DNA of 64,000 nucleotides from Alphaproteobacteria bacterium (GCA_018222605.1 JAAEZZ010000001.1:412088-476087); one strand, 5' to 3'; shown: positions 1-9,466, counted from the stretch's first letter. The notes: generated by a model from the sequence alone, not told the origin. Numbers and translations: made by a program.

Positions 1-213
1 CTTGACCAGCTTACCCGTATCTCGCGGCGTCCATAGCGCGCGGCCTTCAGATGTCGCGATTTCCAGTTCGGAATACGCCACAGACTTGCGCGAGCTTGGC
101 ACGAAGGATTCGCGCGGCGTTCTCAGGAAAGCGGATACGATTTCCGGGTCCGAAACGTCATTCGGGCGAATCTGGCTGTCGACCATGATTTCGCGGGCAA
201 GCTCGTAATTCAT
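1..213 (-). CDS. protein-L-isoaspartate O-methyltransferase family, N-terminal part
   Basis: This is the first 71 codons of a gene that runs off the left edge. It begins with ATG at 211-213 and reads MNYELAREIMVDSQIRPNDV, then PRESFVP. The MVxSQIRPN..VxDP....F...PRE.FVP pattern is typical of the alphaproteobacterial branch of protein-L-isoaspartate methyltransferases, SAM-dependent enzymes that repair or modify isoaspartyl residues. The Rossmann-fold methyltransferase core lies outside the window, so the call rests on the N-terminal signature only. Confidence 0.7.
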   Translation of the reverse strand, partial: MNYELAREIMVDSQIRPNDVSDPEIVSAFLRTPRESFVPSSRKSVAYSELEIATSEGRALWTPRDTGKLVK

Positions 214-321
214 CTCGAATTCCCTTTCGGGCTAGGTCATTAGAGGGTCTTGAGATGCCCTTTATCACGGGTTTCGGGCGGCGCAATGCGTGATAAACGC
301 ACGCTGCCTGAAAAGGACAGA

Positions 322-350
322 TTGCAACGCGTGAAGTTCATTGCTAGTGA
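322..350 (+). promoter_or_regulatory. possible promoter of tRNA-Cys
   Basis: TTGCAA at 322-327 and TAGTGA at 345-350 are separated by 17 bases and lie 18 bases before the tRNA. The -35-like half is reasonable for an alphaproteobacterial housekeeping sigma factor, but the -10 half is poor. The region 214-367 otherwise shows no gene. Confidence 0.25.
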
Positions 351-367
351 CGCGCCTTCTGGTTGCT

Positions 368-441
368 GGCTCTGTGGCGGAGTGGTGACGCAGCGGATTG
401 CAAATCCGTGTACGCCGGTTCGATTCCGGCCGGAGCCTCCA
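368..441 (+). tRNA. tRNA-Cys (anticodon GCA)
   Basis: A complete cloverleaf can be drawn. The acceptor arms GGCTCTG (368-374) and CGGAGCC pair with one G-T wobble. The anticodon stem is 393-397 with 405-409, the loop is TTGCAAA and the anticodon GCA is at 400-402. The T arm carries GGTTCGATTCC, and CCA is encoded at 439-441. Confidence 0.97.
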
Positions 442-593
442 GAACCTTTCCGAACATCCCGGAGACGACTCACCACCCACCGCTTTCCAGCGGCGGGGCG
501 TCTCTGCGCGATGTCATGATTTCCCAATGGTAAATACAGTTTCGGCAATTTTCAGGCCCGCGTTCGCAAACCGTTTACAGCCCGTTAACCAAT

Positions 594-681
594 TTGGGTG
601 ATGTTGATCCTGTCTTCTCTTGGAGACACCCACCATCACCCAACGCCTCGGCGGGAGCTTTAAGTCTCCCGCCTTTTTTTT
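594..681 (+). ncRNA. candidate small structured RNA ending in a terminator
   Basis: Three stacked structures lie between the two tRNAs. A 10-bp helix pairs TTGGGTGATG (594-603) with CATCACCCAA (634-643). Inside it, a hairpin pairs TGTCTTC (611-617) with GGAGACA (622-628) around a TCTT loop. A strong intrinsic terminator (650-681) follows. No coding frame accounts for the perfect 10-bp helix. It could be an independent small RNA of about 90 nt or a structured trailer of the tRNA-Cys transcript. No convincing promoter is visible just upstream. Confidence 0.45.
650..681 (+). terminator. Rho-independent terminator
   Basis: GGCGGGAG (650-657) pairs perfectly with CTCCCGCC (666-673) over an 8-nt loop and is followed by eight T residues. 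It ends the tRNA-Cys or candidate small-RNA transcript before tRNA-Asn. Confidence 0.9.
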
Positions 682-723
682 GCGAAAACTGCAGGTTTTT
701 GTCAGTCGGAAGCAGATCGGGGC

Positions 724-750
724 TTGCACCCAAAATCGGGTCTGCTATTC
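724..750 (+). promoter_or_regulatory. possible promoter of tRNA-Asn
   Basis: TTGCAC (724-729) and CTATTC (745-750) lie 15 bases apart and about 17 bases before the tRNA. The spacing is short and the -10 element weak, so this is only a suggestion. Its -35-like element resembles the one in front of tRNA-Cys. Confidence 0.25.
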
Positions 751-766
751 ACCCGTCTCCAGCTGT

Positions 767-842
767 TCCGCGATAGCTCAGTTGGTAGAGCAGGCGACTG
801 TTAATCGCCCGGTCGTAGGTTCGAGTCCTACTCGCGGAGCCA
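767..842 (+). tRNA. tRNA-Asn (anticodon GTT)
   Basis: The acceptor arms TCCGCGA (767-773) and TCGCGGA (832-838) pair perfectly. The anticodon stem GGCGA/TCGCC (793-797 with 805-809) encloses CTGTTAA with anticodon GTT at 800-802. The T arm GGTTCGAGTCC is canonical, the discriminator is G839 and CCA is encoded at 840-842. Confidence 0.97.
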
Positions 843-978
843 CTTTACCCCGTAGCAATCAGACACATTCCAGCATCCATGCACGCCATGGTTCTGGCTG
901 CGCCGTAAGGCCTGCATTTGATGAACTGCCGAATCGCAATGGCGTGAATCTTGTCGGCCTGCGTCCCTCGCCCGTGCT

Positions 979-1569
979 TTAGCCGAACAGCCGCGCCCAG
1001 AGGTGAATCATCAGCCAGAGACTGCCGCAAAGGGCTGCACCGGCCAGCATCAGCACAACCCCATCCCGCGATGTGAGGGCCAGACCAAACAGCAGAACAG
1101 TCAGTGACGGCAAGACCGGGCCAAAGGGAATCAGCCCCAAAGGAAACGTGACCAGCGCCGCGCCGATACAAACCAGCGCCACCAGCTGCACGAAAGGCGG
1201 CTCTGTCAGAATCGCAAAGCGCGGTTTCAGAAACCGGTCGATCTGGCAGACATAGGGGTCAGCGATCTCTATTCCCTGGATCAGGGCTGAGCGGGGAAAC
1301 TCGAAATTCAGGACCCGGGAGGGCAACCATGGATACTTCTTGCCGAACAGGATCTGCCCCGCCATCAGCAGGATGATCAGCGCGACCAGCCAGTTCGCGC
1401 CGGGAATGATTGTCAGCGGGCTGAGCGCAATAAAGCCCAGCAAAAGCAGAATGGGGCCGTAAGATCGCCGCCCGACCGCGTTGAGCATAGCCTCAACACT
1501 TACCTTGTCGCCGGAAGTTCGATCTTCCAGGCTTCTCAGAAGCGTGCCGAGATTATTGACTCGCGCCAT
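979..1569 (-). CDS. exoD: exopolysaccharide synthesis protein, ExoD family
   Basis: A hydrophobic protein of about 196 residues with four to five membrane segments and the ExoD hallmarks: LLRSLEDRTSGDKVSV near the N-terminus, GPILLLLGFIALSPLT, and PLGLIPFGPVLPSLTVLLFGL. ExoD proteins are inner-membrane proteins linked genetically to exopolysaccharide production in rhizobia, but their biochemical role is not known. The start was placed at ATG 1569 because it shares its A with the stop codon of sdaA (TGATG), which implies translational coupling. A GTG two codons upstream (1575) is the alternative. Confidence 0.85.
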   Translation of the reverse strand: MARVNNLGTLLRSLEDRTSGDKVSVEAMLNAVGRRSYGPILLLLGFIALSPLTIIPGANWLVALIILLMAGQILFGKKYPWLPSRVLNFEFPRSALIQGIEIADPYVCQIDRFLKPRFAILTEPPFVQLVALVCIGAALVTFPLGLIPFGPVLPSLTVLLFGLALTSRDGVVLMLAGAALCGSLWLMIHLWARLFG

Positions 1570-2945
1570 CAGCACTCCACGACGTTAACGGCAAGACCAC
1601 CCTGACTGGTTTCCTTGTATTTGGAGGACATGTCGAGCCCCGTCTGCCGCATGGTCTCGATCACCTGATCCAGAGACACGCGCGAATGGCCTGTCGCATG
1701 AAGGGACAGCCGCGCTGCATTAACCGCTTTCACCGCGCCAATCGCATTGCGCTCGATGCAGGGGATCTGCACGAGGCCGCCGACCGGGTCGCAGGTCAGG
1801 CCCAGATTGTGCTCCATGCCGATCTCGGCCGCATTCGTCACTTGCTGAGGGGTCGCGCCCCACACAGCCGCCAGGCCAGCTGCCGCCATGGAACAGGCCA
1901 CGCCGACCTCTCCCTGGCAGCCCATCTCTGCACCGGAAATCGACGCGCGCTGCTTGTAGAGAATGCCCACAGCCCCTGCCGTCAGCAGGAAAGTCCGCAT
2001 ACGCTCGGTACGATCTTCTGTGTCTGCACAATAATGACGAATGACGGATGGAATAATCCCGGCAGCCCCATTGGTCGGCGCCGTCACCACCTGCCCGCCG
2101 GACGCGTTCTCTTCATTCACCGCCATTGCATAGACGTTCAGCCAGTCGAACAATTGTTCGCGTTCATTGTCCCCGCTGCCGCTGACCAGCTTGGTCCACA
2201 GGCCCGGCGCCCTGCGCTTTACCTTCAGGCCGCCCGGAAGCTCTCCCTCACGGGACAGGCCGCGTTCAATACAGCCCAGCATGACCTCGGCAATCCGGTC
2301 CAGCGCGCTCAGCGTTTCCTCGCGAGGGCGCATTGCGTCTTCATTGGCCAACGTGATCTCCTGAATGCTCATCCCCTCATGAGCACACATCGCCAGCAAT
2401 TCCGCGGCAGACGTATAGGCAAACGGCACGCTCGGGCCAGTCGGCACAAGATCGTCCTCCAGCGGACGTTCCAGCTGCTTTTGCGATGCAATGAAGCCGC
2501 CGCCCGTGGAGTACCAGGTCTCATCGGCCAGCAGATCATGCTCCGCGCCAAAGGCTTTCAGCCGCATGCCATTGGGGTGAAGCGCGGGAATGACGTCATA
2601 GGCCATCACAATGTCACGCTCCGGATCGAAAGCGATGTCATACTCTCCGGCCAATTTGATGCGTTTTGTCTTGCGGATCTCTGCTTCACTGGCTTCCGCC
2701 TCATCAGGGTCCAGTGTCTCGGGCTCAAACCCGGCCAGGCCAAGCAGAACAGCTTTCGGTGTTGCATGCCCTGCCCCGGTCAAGGCCAGTGAGCCCTGCA
2801 GCTCGACCTCGACCCGCGCGATATCGCCGAGGCCGCCCCGGTCGCGCAAAGCAGAGATAAACCGCCCGGCAATCCGGATCGGACCGACAGTATGAGAACT
2901 GGAAGGCCCAATACCAACGCGAAAGAGATCAAGTACAGAAAGCAT
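1569..2945 (-). CDS. sdaA: L-serine ammonia-lyase (iron-sulfur L-serine dehydratase)
   Basis: A 458-residue single-chain enzyme that deaminates L-serine to pyruvate in the cytoplasm. The N-terminal beta domain begins [20 protein letters not shown], the family signature. The C-terminal alpha domain carries the cysteines expected to hold the [4Fe-4S] cluster, in [13 protein letters not shown] and in [18 protein letters not shown], with spacing like that of E. coli SdaA. It overlaps exoD by one base and is preceded on the same strand by a flavin monooxygenase 70 bases away. No glycine riboswitch or other leader structure was recognised. Confidence 0.95.
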   Translation of the reverse strand: MLSVLDLFRVGIGPSSSHTVGPIRIAGRFISALRDRGGLGDIARVEVELQGSLALTGAGHATPKAVLLGLAGFEPETLDPDEAEASEAEIRKTKRIKLAGEYDIAFDPERDIVMAYDVIPALHPNGMRLKAFGAEHDLLADETWYSTGGGFIASQKQLERPLEDDLVPTGPSVPFAYTSAAELLAMCAHEGMSIQEITLANEDAMRPREETLSALDRIAEVMLGCIERGLSREGELPGGLKVKRRAPGLWTKLVSGSGDNEREQLFDWLNVYAMAVNEENASGGQVVTAPTNGAAGIIPSVIRHYCADTEDRTERMRTFLLTAGAVGILYKQRASISGAEMGCQGEVGVACSMAAAGLAAVWGATPQQVTNAAEIGMEHNLGLTCDPVGGLVQIPCIERNAIGAVKAVNAARLSLHATGHSRVSLDQVIETMRQTGLDMSSKYKETSQGGLAVNVVEC

Positions 2946-3015
2946 GCAAACCCGCTAGACATTTAAATGATGGAATCGAAACAGGAGTGTTTCGTATTAG
3001 ACAGATAACGATGTG

Positions 3016-4200
3016 TCAGCTGCAGGTCACGTCATGACTGTAAAGCCAGTCATTCCGGGAGTGCACAAAGCCCTTCATCGTTCGCCCAGCAATCCACATC
3101 GGCCCATAGGTAGACATCTGAGTCAACGGATTGCGGCGGTGGAACACCCGCGCATTGGCACGCGCCCCGGCCTGCACACGGCTAGTGCGGGGCTTGCGAG
3201 CGGCCTCATAGGCCTTGAGGGCGGCTTCAGGTGTTGCCTCGCCTGACAGCTGCTGCGCCAGCACATAGGCATCCTCGATCGCCATCACCGCACCCTGCGC
3301 CAGGAAGGGCAGCATTGGGTGACAGGCATCACCCAGCAGCGTGACGCGGCCATCGCACCAGCGCGGCAGCTCATCCCGGTCATACAGCGCCCAGCGATGA
3401 AGCACGTCTGCCTTTTCGATGATCGCCGTGACAGCGTGATTCCAGCCCTGAAAGTCTTTCAGCGCATCCTCGCGAGAGCCTTCCGCGGTCCAGGATTCGA
3501 CATGCTGTTCCTTGCGTTCGACCACGCCAACAAAGTTTGCCAGCGATCCACCGCGCAAGAGATACGTCACCGCATGTCGGCGAGAGCCGACCCATACGCT
3601 GGCCGTGGGCGGCGGAGCCTGATCCCCAAGAGCCGTGACCGGTGCGACGGCGCGCCAGGCCGTCATGCCCGTATAGCGCGGGGCATCCGGCCCCAGCATC
3701 TGCGCGCGGATTACGGAATGGATGCCATCGGCGCCCACCAGCACATCGCCTTCAAACACGTCGCCGGACTGCAGCTGCAACCGCACAGCCTTGTCGTCCT
3801 GACTGTAGGAAGCCGCCTTACAGCCAAGATGGATGCTGCCCGGCTCACGTTCCAGCAGCACCTCTTTCAGCGCCTCGACCATATCGGCCCGGTGAACATG
3901 CAGGTAATCCGCGCCCCAGCGATTGATCGCGGTCTTGCGAAGCGGAATGTCGAACAGGCGCCGACCATTGCGGCCCATACGCATCTCAAGCGCCTTCGGG
4001 CGAAACGCATTGCGGGAAACCCGCGCTTCAACGCCCAGCGCCTTCAACACTTTCACGCCATTCGGGCTGACCTGAATGCCTGCGCCAACTTCATCCAGCA
4101 CACCTGACTGCTCAAACACCAGAACCTCATGGCCCAGGCGTTGAAGCGCAACTGCTGCCGTCAGCCCCCCTATGCCTCCGCCTGCTATCAGGACACGCAT
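3016..4200 (-). CDS. FAD-dependent aromatic-ring monooxygenase (salicylate hydroxylase-like)
   Basis: A 394-residue class A flavoprotein monooxygenase. It shows the N-terminal dinucleotide fold GGGIGGLTAA, a DG motif in VLVGADGIHSVIRA and the C-terminal FAD-ribityl motif VTLLGDACHPMLPFLAQGA. The closest families are salicylate 1-hydroxylase and 3-hydroxybenzoate 6-hydroxylase, which hydroxylate aromatic acids with NAD(P)H and O2. No aromatic degradation genes are nearby, so the substrate is open; a role in ubiquinone-like or general metabolism is possible. It lies 28 bases after the CHCC zinc-finger gene in a likely operon. ATG 4200 has GAGG about nine bases upstream. Confidence 0.82.
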   Translation of the reverse strand: MRVLIAGGGIGGLTAAVALQRLGHEVLVFEQSGVLDEVGAGIQVSPNGVKVLKALGVEARVSRNAFRPKALEMRMGRNGRRLFDIPLRKTAINRWGADYLHVHRADMVEALKEVLLEREPGSIHLGCKAASYSQDDKAVRLQLQSGDVFEGDVLVGADGIHSVIRAQMLGPDAPRYTGMTAWRAVAPVTALGDQAPPPTASVWVGSRRHAVTYLLRGGSLANFVGVVERKEQHVESWTAEGSREDALKDFQGWNHAVTAIIEKADVLHRWALYDRDELPRWCDGRVTLLGDACHPMLPFLAQGAVMAIEDAYVLAQQLSGEATPEAALKAYEAARKPRTSRVQAGARANARVFHRRNPLTQMSTYGPMWIAGRTMKGFVHSRNDWLYSHDVTCS

Positions 4201-4228
4201 TAGGAAACCTCACTTAATCGCAAAAAGC

Positions 4229-4432
4229 CTATTTGGCGCTGGAAGGGTCTTCCCGGCCACCGATCAGAACGAAGCGCCGGTCGCAGTATTTGCACTCGAC
4301 GAAATCTTCATCGCCCATCTCATACCAGACGCGCGGATGGCCCAGCGCACCGCCACCCCCATTGCAGGAAACCTTGCGGCTGGTCACCATGGAAACTTCC
4401 GGCGGATCAAACACATCGCGTTTAGTGGACAT
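4229..4432 (-). CDS. CHCC zinc-finger protein (NDUFS6-like)
   Basis: A 67-residue protein with the zf-CHCC pattern C...GHPRVW...F.ECKYCDRRF; the Cys, His and Cys-x2-Cys residues would bind one zinc. Homologues in alphaproteobacteria match the mitochondrial complex I subunit NDUFS6, but a free-standing gene away from nuo genes is usual and its task is not settled. ATG 4432 was chosen over upstream ATGs because GGAAAG lies at the right distance. It is the first gene of an operon with the downstream monooxygenase and is divergent from the ABC ATPase. Confidence 0.82.
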   Translation of the reverse strand: MSTKRDVFDPPEVSMVTSRKVSCNGGGGALGHPRVWYEMGDEDFVECKYCDRRFVLIGGREDPSSAK

Positions 4433-4550
4433 GACTTGTCTTTCCATCTGCAATTTCTGCGGCACCGGTTGCCCACAGTGCTACTCGACCCTACCTAGAT
4501 TGCGCCGCCGTAAGGTGCAAGATCGTATGGACAGAGTGAAAAGGCCCAGC

Positions 4551-5504
4551 ATGTCATCCACGAAAACGGCCCCCGACTTCGCCATTAAAGTCTCAAACCT
4601 CCAGAAAACCTACAAAGCCTCGGGAAAGATGCCCGAAAAGCATGCTTTGAAAGGGATCAATCTGCAGGTTCCGCGAGGGTCTATCTTCGGACTACTTGGA
4701 CCAAATGGCGCAGGTAAATCCACTTTTATCAACATTCTGGCCGGTCTGGTGAACAAGACATCCGGCTCCGCCAGTATCTGGGGGCTCGATATTGACGAAT
4801 ATCCTCGTCAGAGCCGCGCAGCCATCGGCGTCGTGAACCAGGAGATCGTCGCAGACCCGTTCTTCACCCCGCTGGAAATGCTGGAACTGATGGCCGGTTT
4901 CTATGGCGTGCCAAAATCAGAGCGCCGCAGCCTGGAGATTCTCACAGCCGTCGGCCTGGACGACAAGAAAGACGCCTATGTGCGCCAACTCTCCGGCGGC
5001 ATGAAGCGTCGCCTGATGGTGGCGAAGGCGCTCGTCCACAATCCGCCCGTCCTGATCCTGGACGAGCCGACCGCCGGTGTGGACGTCGAATTGCGCCGCT
5101 CGATGTGGGAATATGTGCAGGAACTGCACGCCAATGGCACGACAATCATTCTGACGACGCACTATCTGGAAGAAGCCGAAGAGCTTTGCGATACCATCGC
5201 CATTGTGAACCATGGGGAGATTGTCGCCTGCGAATCGACGCCCAAACTGCTGTCGCGCCTCGATTACAAGACGCTGGTCATCACCCCGCGTGAACCTCTA
5301 GCCGCTGTGCCGGATGCCCTGGCAGGCATGGATGCCTCGATCACGCCATCAGGCGATCTGGCCATTACCTTCCGCACCAGCGAGACCGGCATTGGCCGTC
5401 TTCTGGAACTGGTCCGCTCCAACGGCATCAGCGTGGCAGATCTGGAGACAAAGGCGCCGGACCTCGAAGACGTCTTCATCTCGCTGACCAGCGAACCCGC
5501 CTAA
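4551..5504 (+). CDS. ABC transporter ATP-binding protein (ABC-2/DrrA-like)
   Basis: A 317-residue ATPase with Walker A GPNGAGKS, signature LSGGMKRRL, Walker B VLILDEPTAGVD and switch TTHYLEEAEELCD. The extra C-terminal domain of about 80 residues is typical of DrrA/NodI-type exporters. No permease gene follows: a bidirectional terminator comes immediately after, so the partner must be encoded elsewhere. ATG 4551 is preferred because AAAAGG lies six bases before it; ATG 4527 would add eight residues. Confidence 0.88.
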   Translation: MSSTKTAPDFAIKVSNLQKTYKASGKMPEKHALKGINLQVPRGSIFGLLGPNGAGKSTFINILAGLVNKTSGSASIWGLDIDEYPRQSRAAIGVVNQEIVADPFFTPLEMLELMAGFYGVPKSERRSLEILTAVGLDDKKDAYVRQLSGGMKRRLMVAKALVHNPPVLILDEPTAGVDVELRRSMWEYVQELHANGTTIILTTHYLEEAEELCDTIAIVNHGEIVACESTPKLLSRLDYKTLVITPREPLAAVPDALAGMDASITPSGDLAITFRTSETGIGRLLELVRSNGISVADLETKAPDLEDVFISLTSEPA

Positions 5505-5538
5505 AAAAACGCCGGCGATCTCTCGCCGGCGTTTTTTT
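5503..5538. terminator. bidirectional Rho-independent terminator
   Basis: CGCCGGCGA (5510-5518) pairs with TCGCCGGCG (5523-5531) over a TCTC loop. An A run lies on the left and a T run on the right, so it can end both the ABC ATPase transcript and the converging trxA transcript. Confidence 0.92.
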
Positions 5539-5561
5539 ATCTCTTTAAGGGCAGACGCGGA

Positions 5562-5882
5562 TCAGACGCTCTGCTTGATCCAGTCGGCAATTGCCTGCTT
5601 GCTCATCGCGCCCAGATGCGTCGCAGCAACCTTGCCATCCTTGAACATCACCAGTGTCGGCAGACCACGCACGCCATATTTGGACGGGGCAATCGGGTTT
5701 TCGTCGACATTGATCTTGGCGACCTTCACCTTGCCGTCGAGTTCGTCGGACACCGCCTCGATATGGGGCGACATTTGCTTACATGGGCCGCACCATTCCG
5801 CCCAGAAGTCCACTACGACGGGCACATCGGAAGAACCGATCACGCCGTCAAAATCATCGTCTGTTACATTGATCGCAGCCAT
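5562..5882 (-). CDS. trxA: thioredoxin
   Basis: A 106-residue thioredoxin with the active site WCGPCK (cysteines at residues 31 and 34), the cis-proline segment GLPTL and DFWAEWCGPC context. It reduces protein disulfides in the cytoplasm. The start ATG 5882 has GAGGA upstream. It follows addA by about 60 bases on the same strand, the usual alphaproteobacterial arrangement, and ends at a shared bidirectional terminator. Confidence 0.97.
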   Translation of the reverse strand: MAAINVTDDDFDGVIGSSDVPVVVDFWAEWCGPCKQMSPHIEAVSDELDGKVKVAKINVDENPIAPSKYGVRGLPTLVMFKDGKVAATHLGAMSKQAIADWIKQSV

Positions 5883-5941
5883 TGCGGGAATCCTCAGTTT
5901 TTCGTTTTGCCTGAATGATACATAGAGACTCTTCTGTGAAG

Positions 5942-8900
5942 TCAAACCGGCCTGTCTGCACCCTTTAGAGCTGCTAAAAGCATGTCTTCGGGCAAAAACA
6001 TCAGCCGGGGCCCGTCTGTCCAGCACAGCGCAGCCCGTACCGTGCGGCCCGGATAGGCCCGTCTCAGCACCACCCAATAGGCCCCCATCTGCGCCATATA
6101 GGTGTCTGCAACGCCGTCCGGTGTGTCCGGCGCAGGCTGGTCTGTCTTGAAGTCGACGATAAGCACATCACGCTCCGTGACCACCAGACGGTCGACCCGG
6201 CCGTTAATGACCAGCCCTTTCGGCAATTCCGGCGCAGTGCCGACAATGGCCGCTTCCGCACGTCCGCCCGGTGCGAACAGCGCCTTCATCTCCGGTGCCT
6301 GCAGCACGGCCATGGCCGCTTGCTTCATCTCGTGGCGGTCTTCCGCTTCCAGCTCCGGCAGGCGTTCAAGATAGGCCTCTGCAGCGGCATTTCTGCGCTC
6401 AGGCGCCAACTGCGGCAGGTATTCGAACAGCGTATGGATGATGCGGCCCCGGCGCAGGCGCGCTTCACGTGTCTTGCCGAAGGGGGCGAGCACCGGCGTC
6501 TTCTGGCCAAGCAGGGTCGTCGCCGCACTATAGCGCCTCGCTGCCACAGCTTTCGGCGGCGCGCGGAACACCCAGTCCGGAAGCGTGTGGCTGTCTTCTT
6601 CCGGCCCGGACCCGTCAATCGACAGCGGTGCCAGACCACCATAACGCATCATGCCGTCTTCATCAGCTTCCACGCCCAGCCGGTTCATCGCCCTCTCACA
6701 CAGGGCATACCAGCTGCGGGCATGATAGCCGGGCGCCGCGGCGCCATGCCAGTGTCCGGCAATGATCAGCCTGTCCTGCGCCCGCGTCAGCGCCACATAG
6801 AGCAGCCTTCGGAACTCCTCCTCAGACTTCGCATTGGCAATCGCCCGCGCCAGCGCTGCGCCCGGAATATCGCCATCTTTGCGGGGCGACCAGATGGGCA
6901 GGCCATCAACATCGAATAGGGTGTCAGACACGGTCTTCGGCCCGGCAGTCGTATCCGGCATCACGACAACGGGGGCCTGCAGGCCTTTTGCGCCGTGTAC
7001 GGTCATCACCCTCACCTGCCCCTCGGGGGCGGCAAGGTCTCGCTTGATCTCGACCGTTTTGGATTCCATCTCGGCCACAAAGGCCTGCATGGAGGATGGC
7101 CCCGTCGCATCAAAGGCCTGCGTCCGCGCGATCAGCGCCTCGACCGGATCATGCGCTGGCGTGCCAAGCCGCGCATTGATCTTTTCCCACCCGGTCGTGC
7201 CATCCGCAGCCGGCACGTCCAGAACGGCAGACAGGAATTCAAAGGGCGGCAAATGGCGCTGCGCCAAAAGGCCGGACAGGAACGTCGCTGCCTGCTGCAC
7301 TTCGGTCCGTGTGTCTGCCTGCATTCGGGACCACAACGTTTCCCCGCGCCCGCGCTCCGCTCCGAAGCGATAGAGATAGCGGTCATCATCCACAAAGCCG
7401 ACAAATGGCCCGCGCAGTATTTCCGCCAGCGTCAGATCACGCTCTGGCCTCAGCGCAAAGCGCATCAGATTGAGGCAATCCTGCACACCGATATGGTCTG
7501 TCAGCTTAAGCCGGTCCGCGCCTGCCACCGGCAAGCCTTCGGATTTCAACGCCGAGATCATCGCATCAAACAGGCCACCCGTCCGGCTGCGGACCAGAAT
7601 GAGAATATCCTCGGCGCGCATACGGCGGCGCTTCCAGTCCCGGTTCGGCAATTCTTCCCAAACGGTTTCACCCCGGTCGACCATCTCGCGCAATTGCCGC
7701 GCAATCTGCTTGGCCAGCCGCGCCTTGGGAGAGGATGACCGCATTGCATTCACGGGCCGGGACCAGGCGTCTTCGTCCGCCTCTTCTGCCCGCTCTTCCA
7801 CAGGCCACAGCTCAACCAGGCCCGGCTGGTTTGCCCGGCGGGCCGTGTGCTTCACTTGCTCTGCAGAGAAAGGTGGATGATTGTCAGCGGCCACATCCAC
7901 AGGCGGCGCAGAATTCCAGACGGCATCTACATAGGACAAGACTTCCGGAGATGACCGGAATGACATCTCCATGGTGAGAGAGTGCAATTCCGGGTCCATC
8001 TTGCCCTTTTCCTGCTCCTGCGCGCGCAGCTGGGCGGGCTCTGCCCCCTGAAAGGAATAGATGGACTGTTTCTCATCGCCCACAACGAATAGGGTTCGCG
8101 GGTCTTGCTGGCGCTCGGCGCCCTGGCCGGAGAAAAACTCCTTCGTCAGTTCCGAGATCAAATCCCATTGCAAGGGGCTTGTATCCTGCGCCTCGTCCAG
8201 CAGGACATGGCTGATGCCGCCATCCAGCTTGTAGAGCACCCAGTCAGACATGCCCCGGCTTTTCAGAAGATCATGCGTGCTGCGGATCAGATCATCAAAG
8301 TCGAGCGCGCCGCGCTTGCGCTTTTCCTGCTGATAGGCGCGTACAGCCGGCAAGCCGACCTTCAGCAGCGCCATATTGCGCTCCACCGCCGCCGCGAGGC
8401 GCAGCTTTTCCGCCAGCTCCATCACGCGGCTGACCTCCGACCCGATCGGGTCCGCCGTAGAGAACAGACCGACCACATTGGCATCTTTCCCGGCCCCGGC
8501 ATTGTAGAGCCGCGAATAAGGCTTCTGCGTGCCGAAAAACGCACCCTTATAGGCCTCCCATCGCGCCTCTGCAGTCTCTGCCAGCAAGGCGGCCTCCACC
8601 GCGCCAGCCGTGCGCATGTCATCGCGCTTGCCGGACGCATGTAGCGAGATCAGCGCCTCCCGCAGAGCCGTCACGGGCATCTCCTCGCCCATAGCCAGAT
8701 CCAGAATGTCCGCCGCGCTGCCTTCCGGCGCGTTCAACCCGTTGCGCAGGGCCTGCTCCATCCGGTCATGATCAAACTCATGCGCTTCGGCAAAATCCAG
8801 GAAGGGCTGGATACGATAGCGCATGGCGTTCAGGGGCAGGTCCGCGCCCTCATGCCCTGCTTCCGTGGCCAGAAGATCCAGGGCCTCGGGATGTTCCTCC

Positions 8901-9466
8901 TGCGCCTTCAGCACGGCCGCGCCGCGCACCTGCCGCCAGATCGCGTCGGCCTCGTCTTCCTCAATCTCTGTAAAGCCCGGCAGGACGCCTGCCTCAAGCG
9001 GGAAGCGCCGCAGAATACGCGCGCAGAAGGCGTGGATCGTCTCAATCCGCAGGCCGCCCGGCGTTTCCAGAGCGCGGGCAAACAGCGCCCGCGCCCCGCG
9101 CAGATCATCCGCTGTATAGGCCGTCTTGTCCCGCCCTTCGAGGCGCGAGAGTTCTTCGCGCAGCTTCTCGTCCCGCATGATCGACCATTTGCCAAGTGTA
9201 CGGAACAGGCGCGACAACATCTCGTTCGCCGCCGCCTTGGTATAGGTGATACACAGAATGGAATCCGGCCGCGCGCCTTCCCGGCCATCCTCCCGGCGCA
9301 GCAAAAGGCGCGCCACGCGGTCAATCAGAACCTTGGTCTTGCCGCTACCGGCATTCGCCATCACGAACACGGGATAGGCTGGATCGGCAGAAGACAGCTG
9401 CGCCGCATTGGCACGGCGGTAGTCTTCTGTATCCGGAGGGGTCACAGGCATCATGTCGTCAGCCAT
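5942..9466 (-). CDS. addA: double-strand break repair helicase AddA
   Basis: The 1174-residue large subunit of the AddAB helicase-nuclease, which resects double-strand breaks for RecA-dependent repair. It has a UvrD-type helicase core with Walker A ANAGSGKT (K43), DEAQDTSPLQWDLI, GDEKQSIYSFQGAEP, MTVHGAKGLQAPVV and VALTRAQDRLIIAG, and a C-terminal RecB-type nuclease with VLIVDFKTDQ. ATG 9466 lies inside the last codons of addB (8-nt overlap), and the conserved N-terminal helicase region starts shortly after it. Upstream in-frame starts would add 24 unrelated residues. Confidence 0.95.
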   Translation of the reverse strand: MADDMMPVTPPDTEDYRRANAAQLSSADPAYPVFVMANAGSGKTKVLIDRVARLLLRREDGREGARPDSILCITYTKAAANEMLSRLFRTLGKWSIMRDEKLREELSRLEGRDKTAYTADDLRGARALFARALETPGGLRIETIHAFCARILRRFPLEAGVLPGFTEIEEDEADAIWRQVRGAAVLKAQEEHPEALDLLATEAGHEGADLPLNAMRYRIQPFLDFAEAHEFDHDRMEQALRNGLNAPEGSAADILDLAMGEEMPVTALREALISLHASGKRDDMRTAGAVEAALLAETAEARWEAYKGAFFGTQKPYSRLYNAGAGKDANVVGLFSTADPIGSEVSRVMELAEKLRLAAAVERNMALLKVGLPAVRAYQQEKRKRGALDFDDLIRSTHDLLKSRGMSDWVLYKLDGGISHVLLDEAQDTSPLQWDLISELTKEFFSGQGAERQQDPRTLFVVGDEKQSIYSFQGAEPAQLRAQEQEKGKMDPELHSLTMEMSFRSSPEVLSYVDAVWNSAPPVDVAADNHPPFSAEQVKHTARRANQPGLVELWPVEERAEEADEDAWSRPVNAMRSSSPKARLAKQIARQLREMVDRGETVWEELPNRDWKRRRMRAEDILILVRSRTGGLFDAMISALKSEGLPVAGADRLKLTDHIGVQDCLNLMRFALRPERDLTLAEILRGPFVGFVDDDRYLYRFGAERGRGETLWSRMQADTRTEVQQAATFLSGLLAQRHLPPFEFLSAVLDVPAADGTTGWEKINARLGTPAHDPVEALIARTQAFDATGPSSMQAFVAEMESKTVEIKRDLAAPEGQVRVMTVHGAKGLQAPVVVMPDTTAGPKTVSDTLFDVDGLPIWSPRKDGDIPGAALARAIANAKSEEEFRRLLYVALTRAQDRLIIAGHWHGAAAPGYHARSWYALCERAMNRLGVEADEDGMMRYGGLAPLSIDGSGPEEDSHTLPDWVFRAPPKAVAARRYSAATTLLGQKTPVLAPFGKTREARLRRGRIIHTLFEYLPQLAPERRNAAAEAYLERLPELEAEDRHEMKQAAMAVLQAPEMKALFAPGGRAEAAIVGTAPELPKGLVINGRVDRLVVTERDVLIVDFKTDQPAPDTPDGVADTYMAQMGAYWVVLRRAYPGRTVRAALCWTDGPRLMFLPEDMLLAALKGADRPV

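Noticed and set aside
2946..3015. Glycine or serine riboswitch before sdaA
   Set aside because: Only 70 bases are available and no conserved aptamer elements can be seen.
4233..4550. Long N-terminal extension of the ABC ATPase
   Set aside because: It overlaps the zinc-finger gene on the other strand, has no resemblance to ABC proteins, and a good ribosome binding site exists at 4551.
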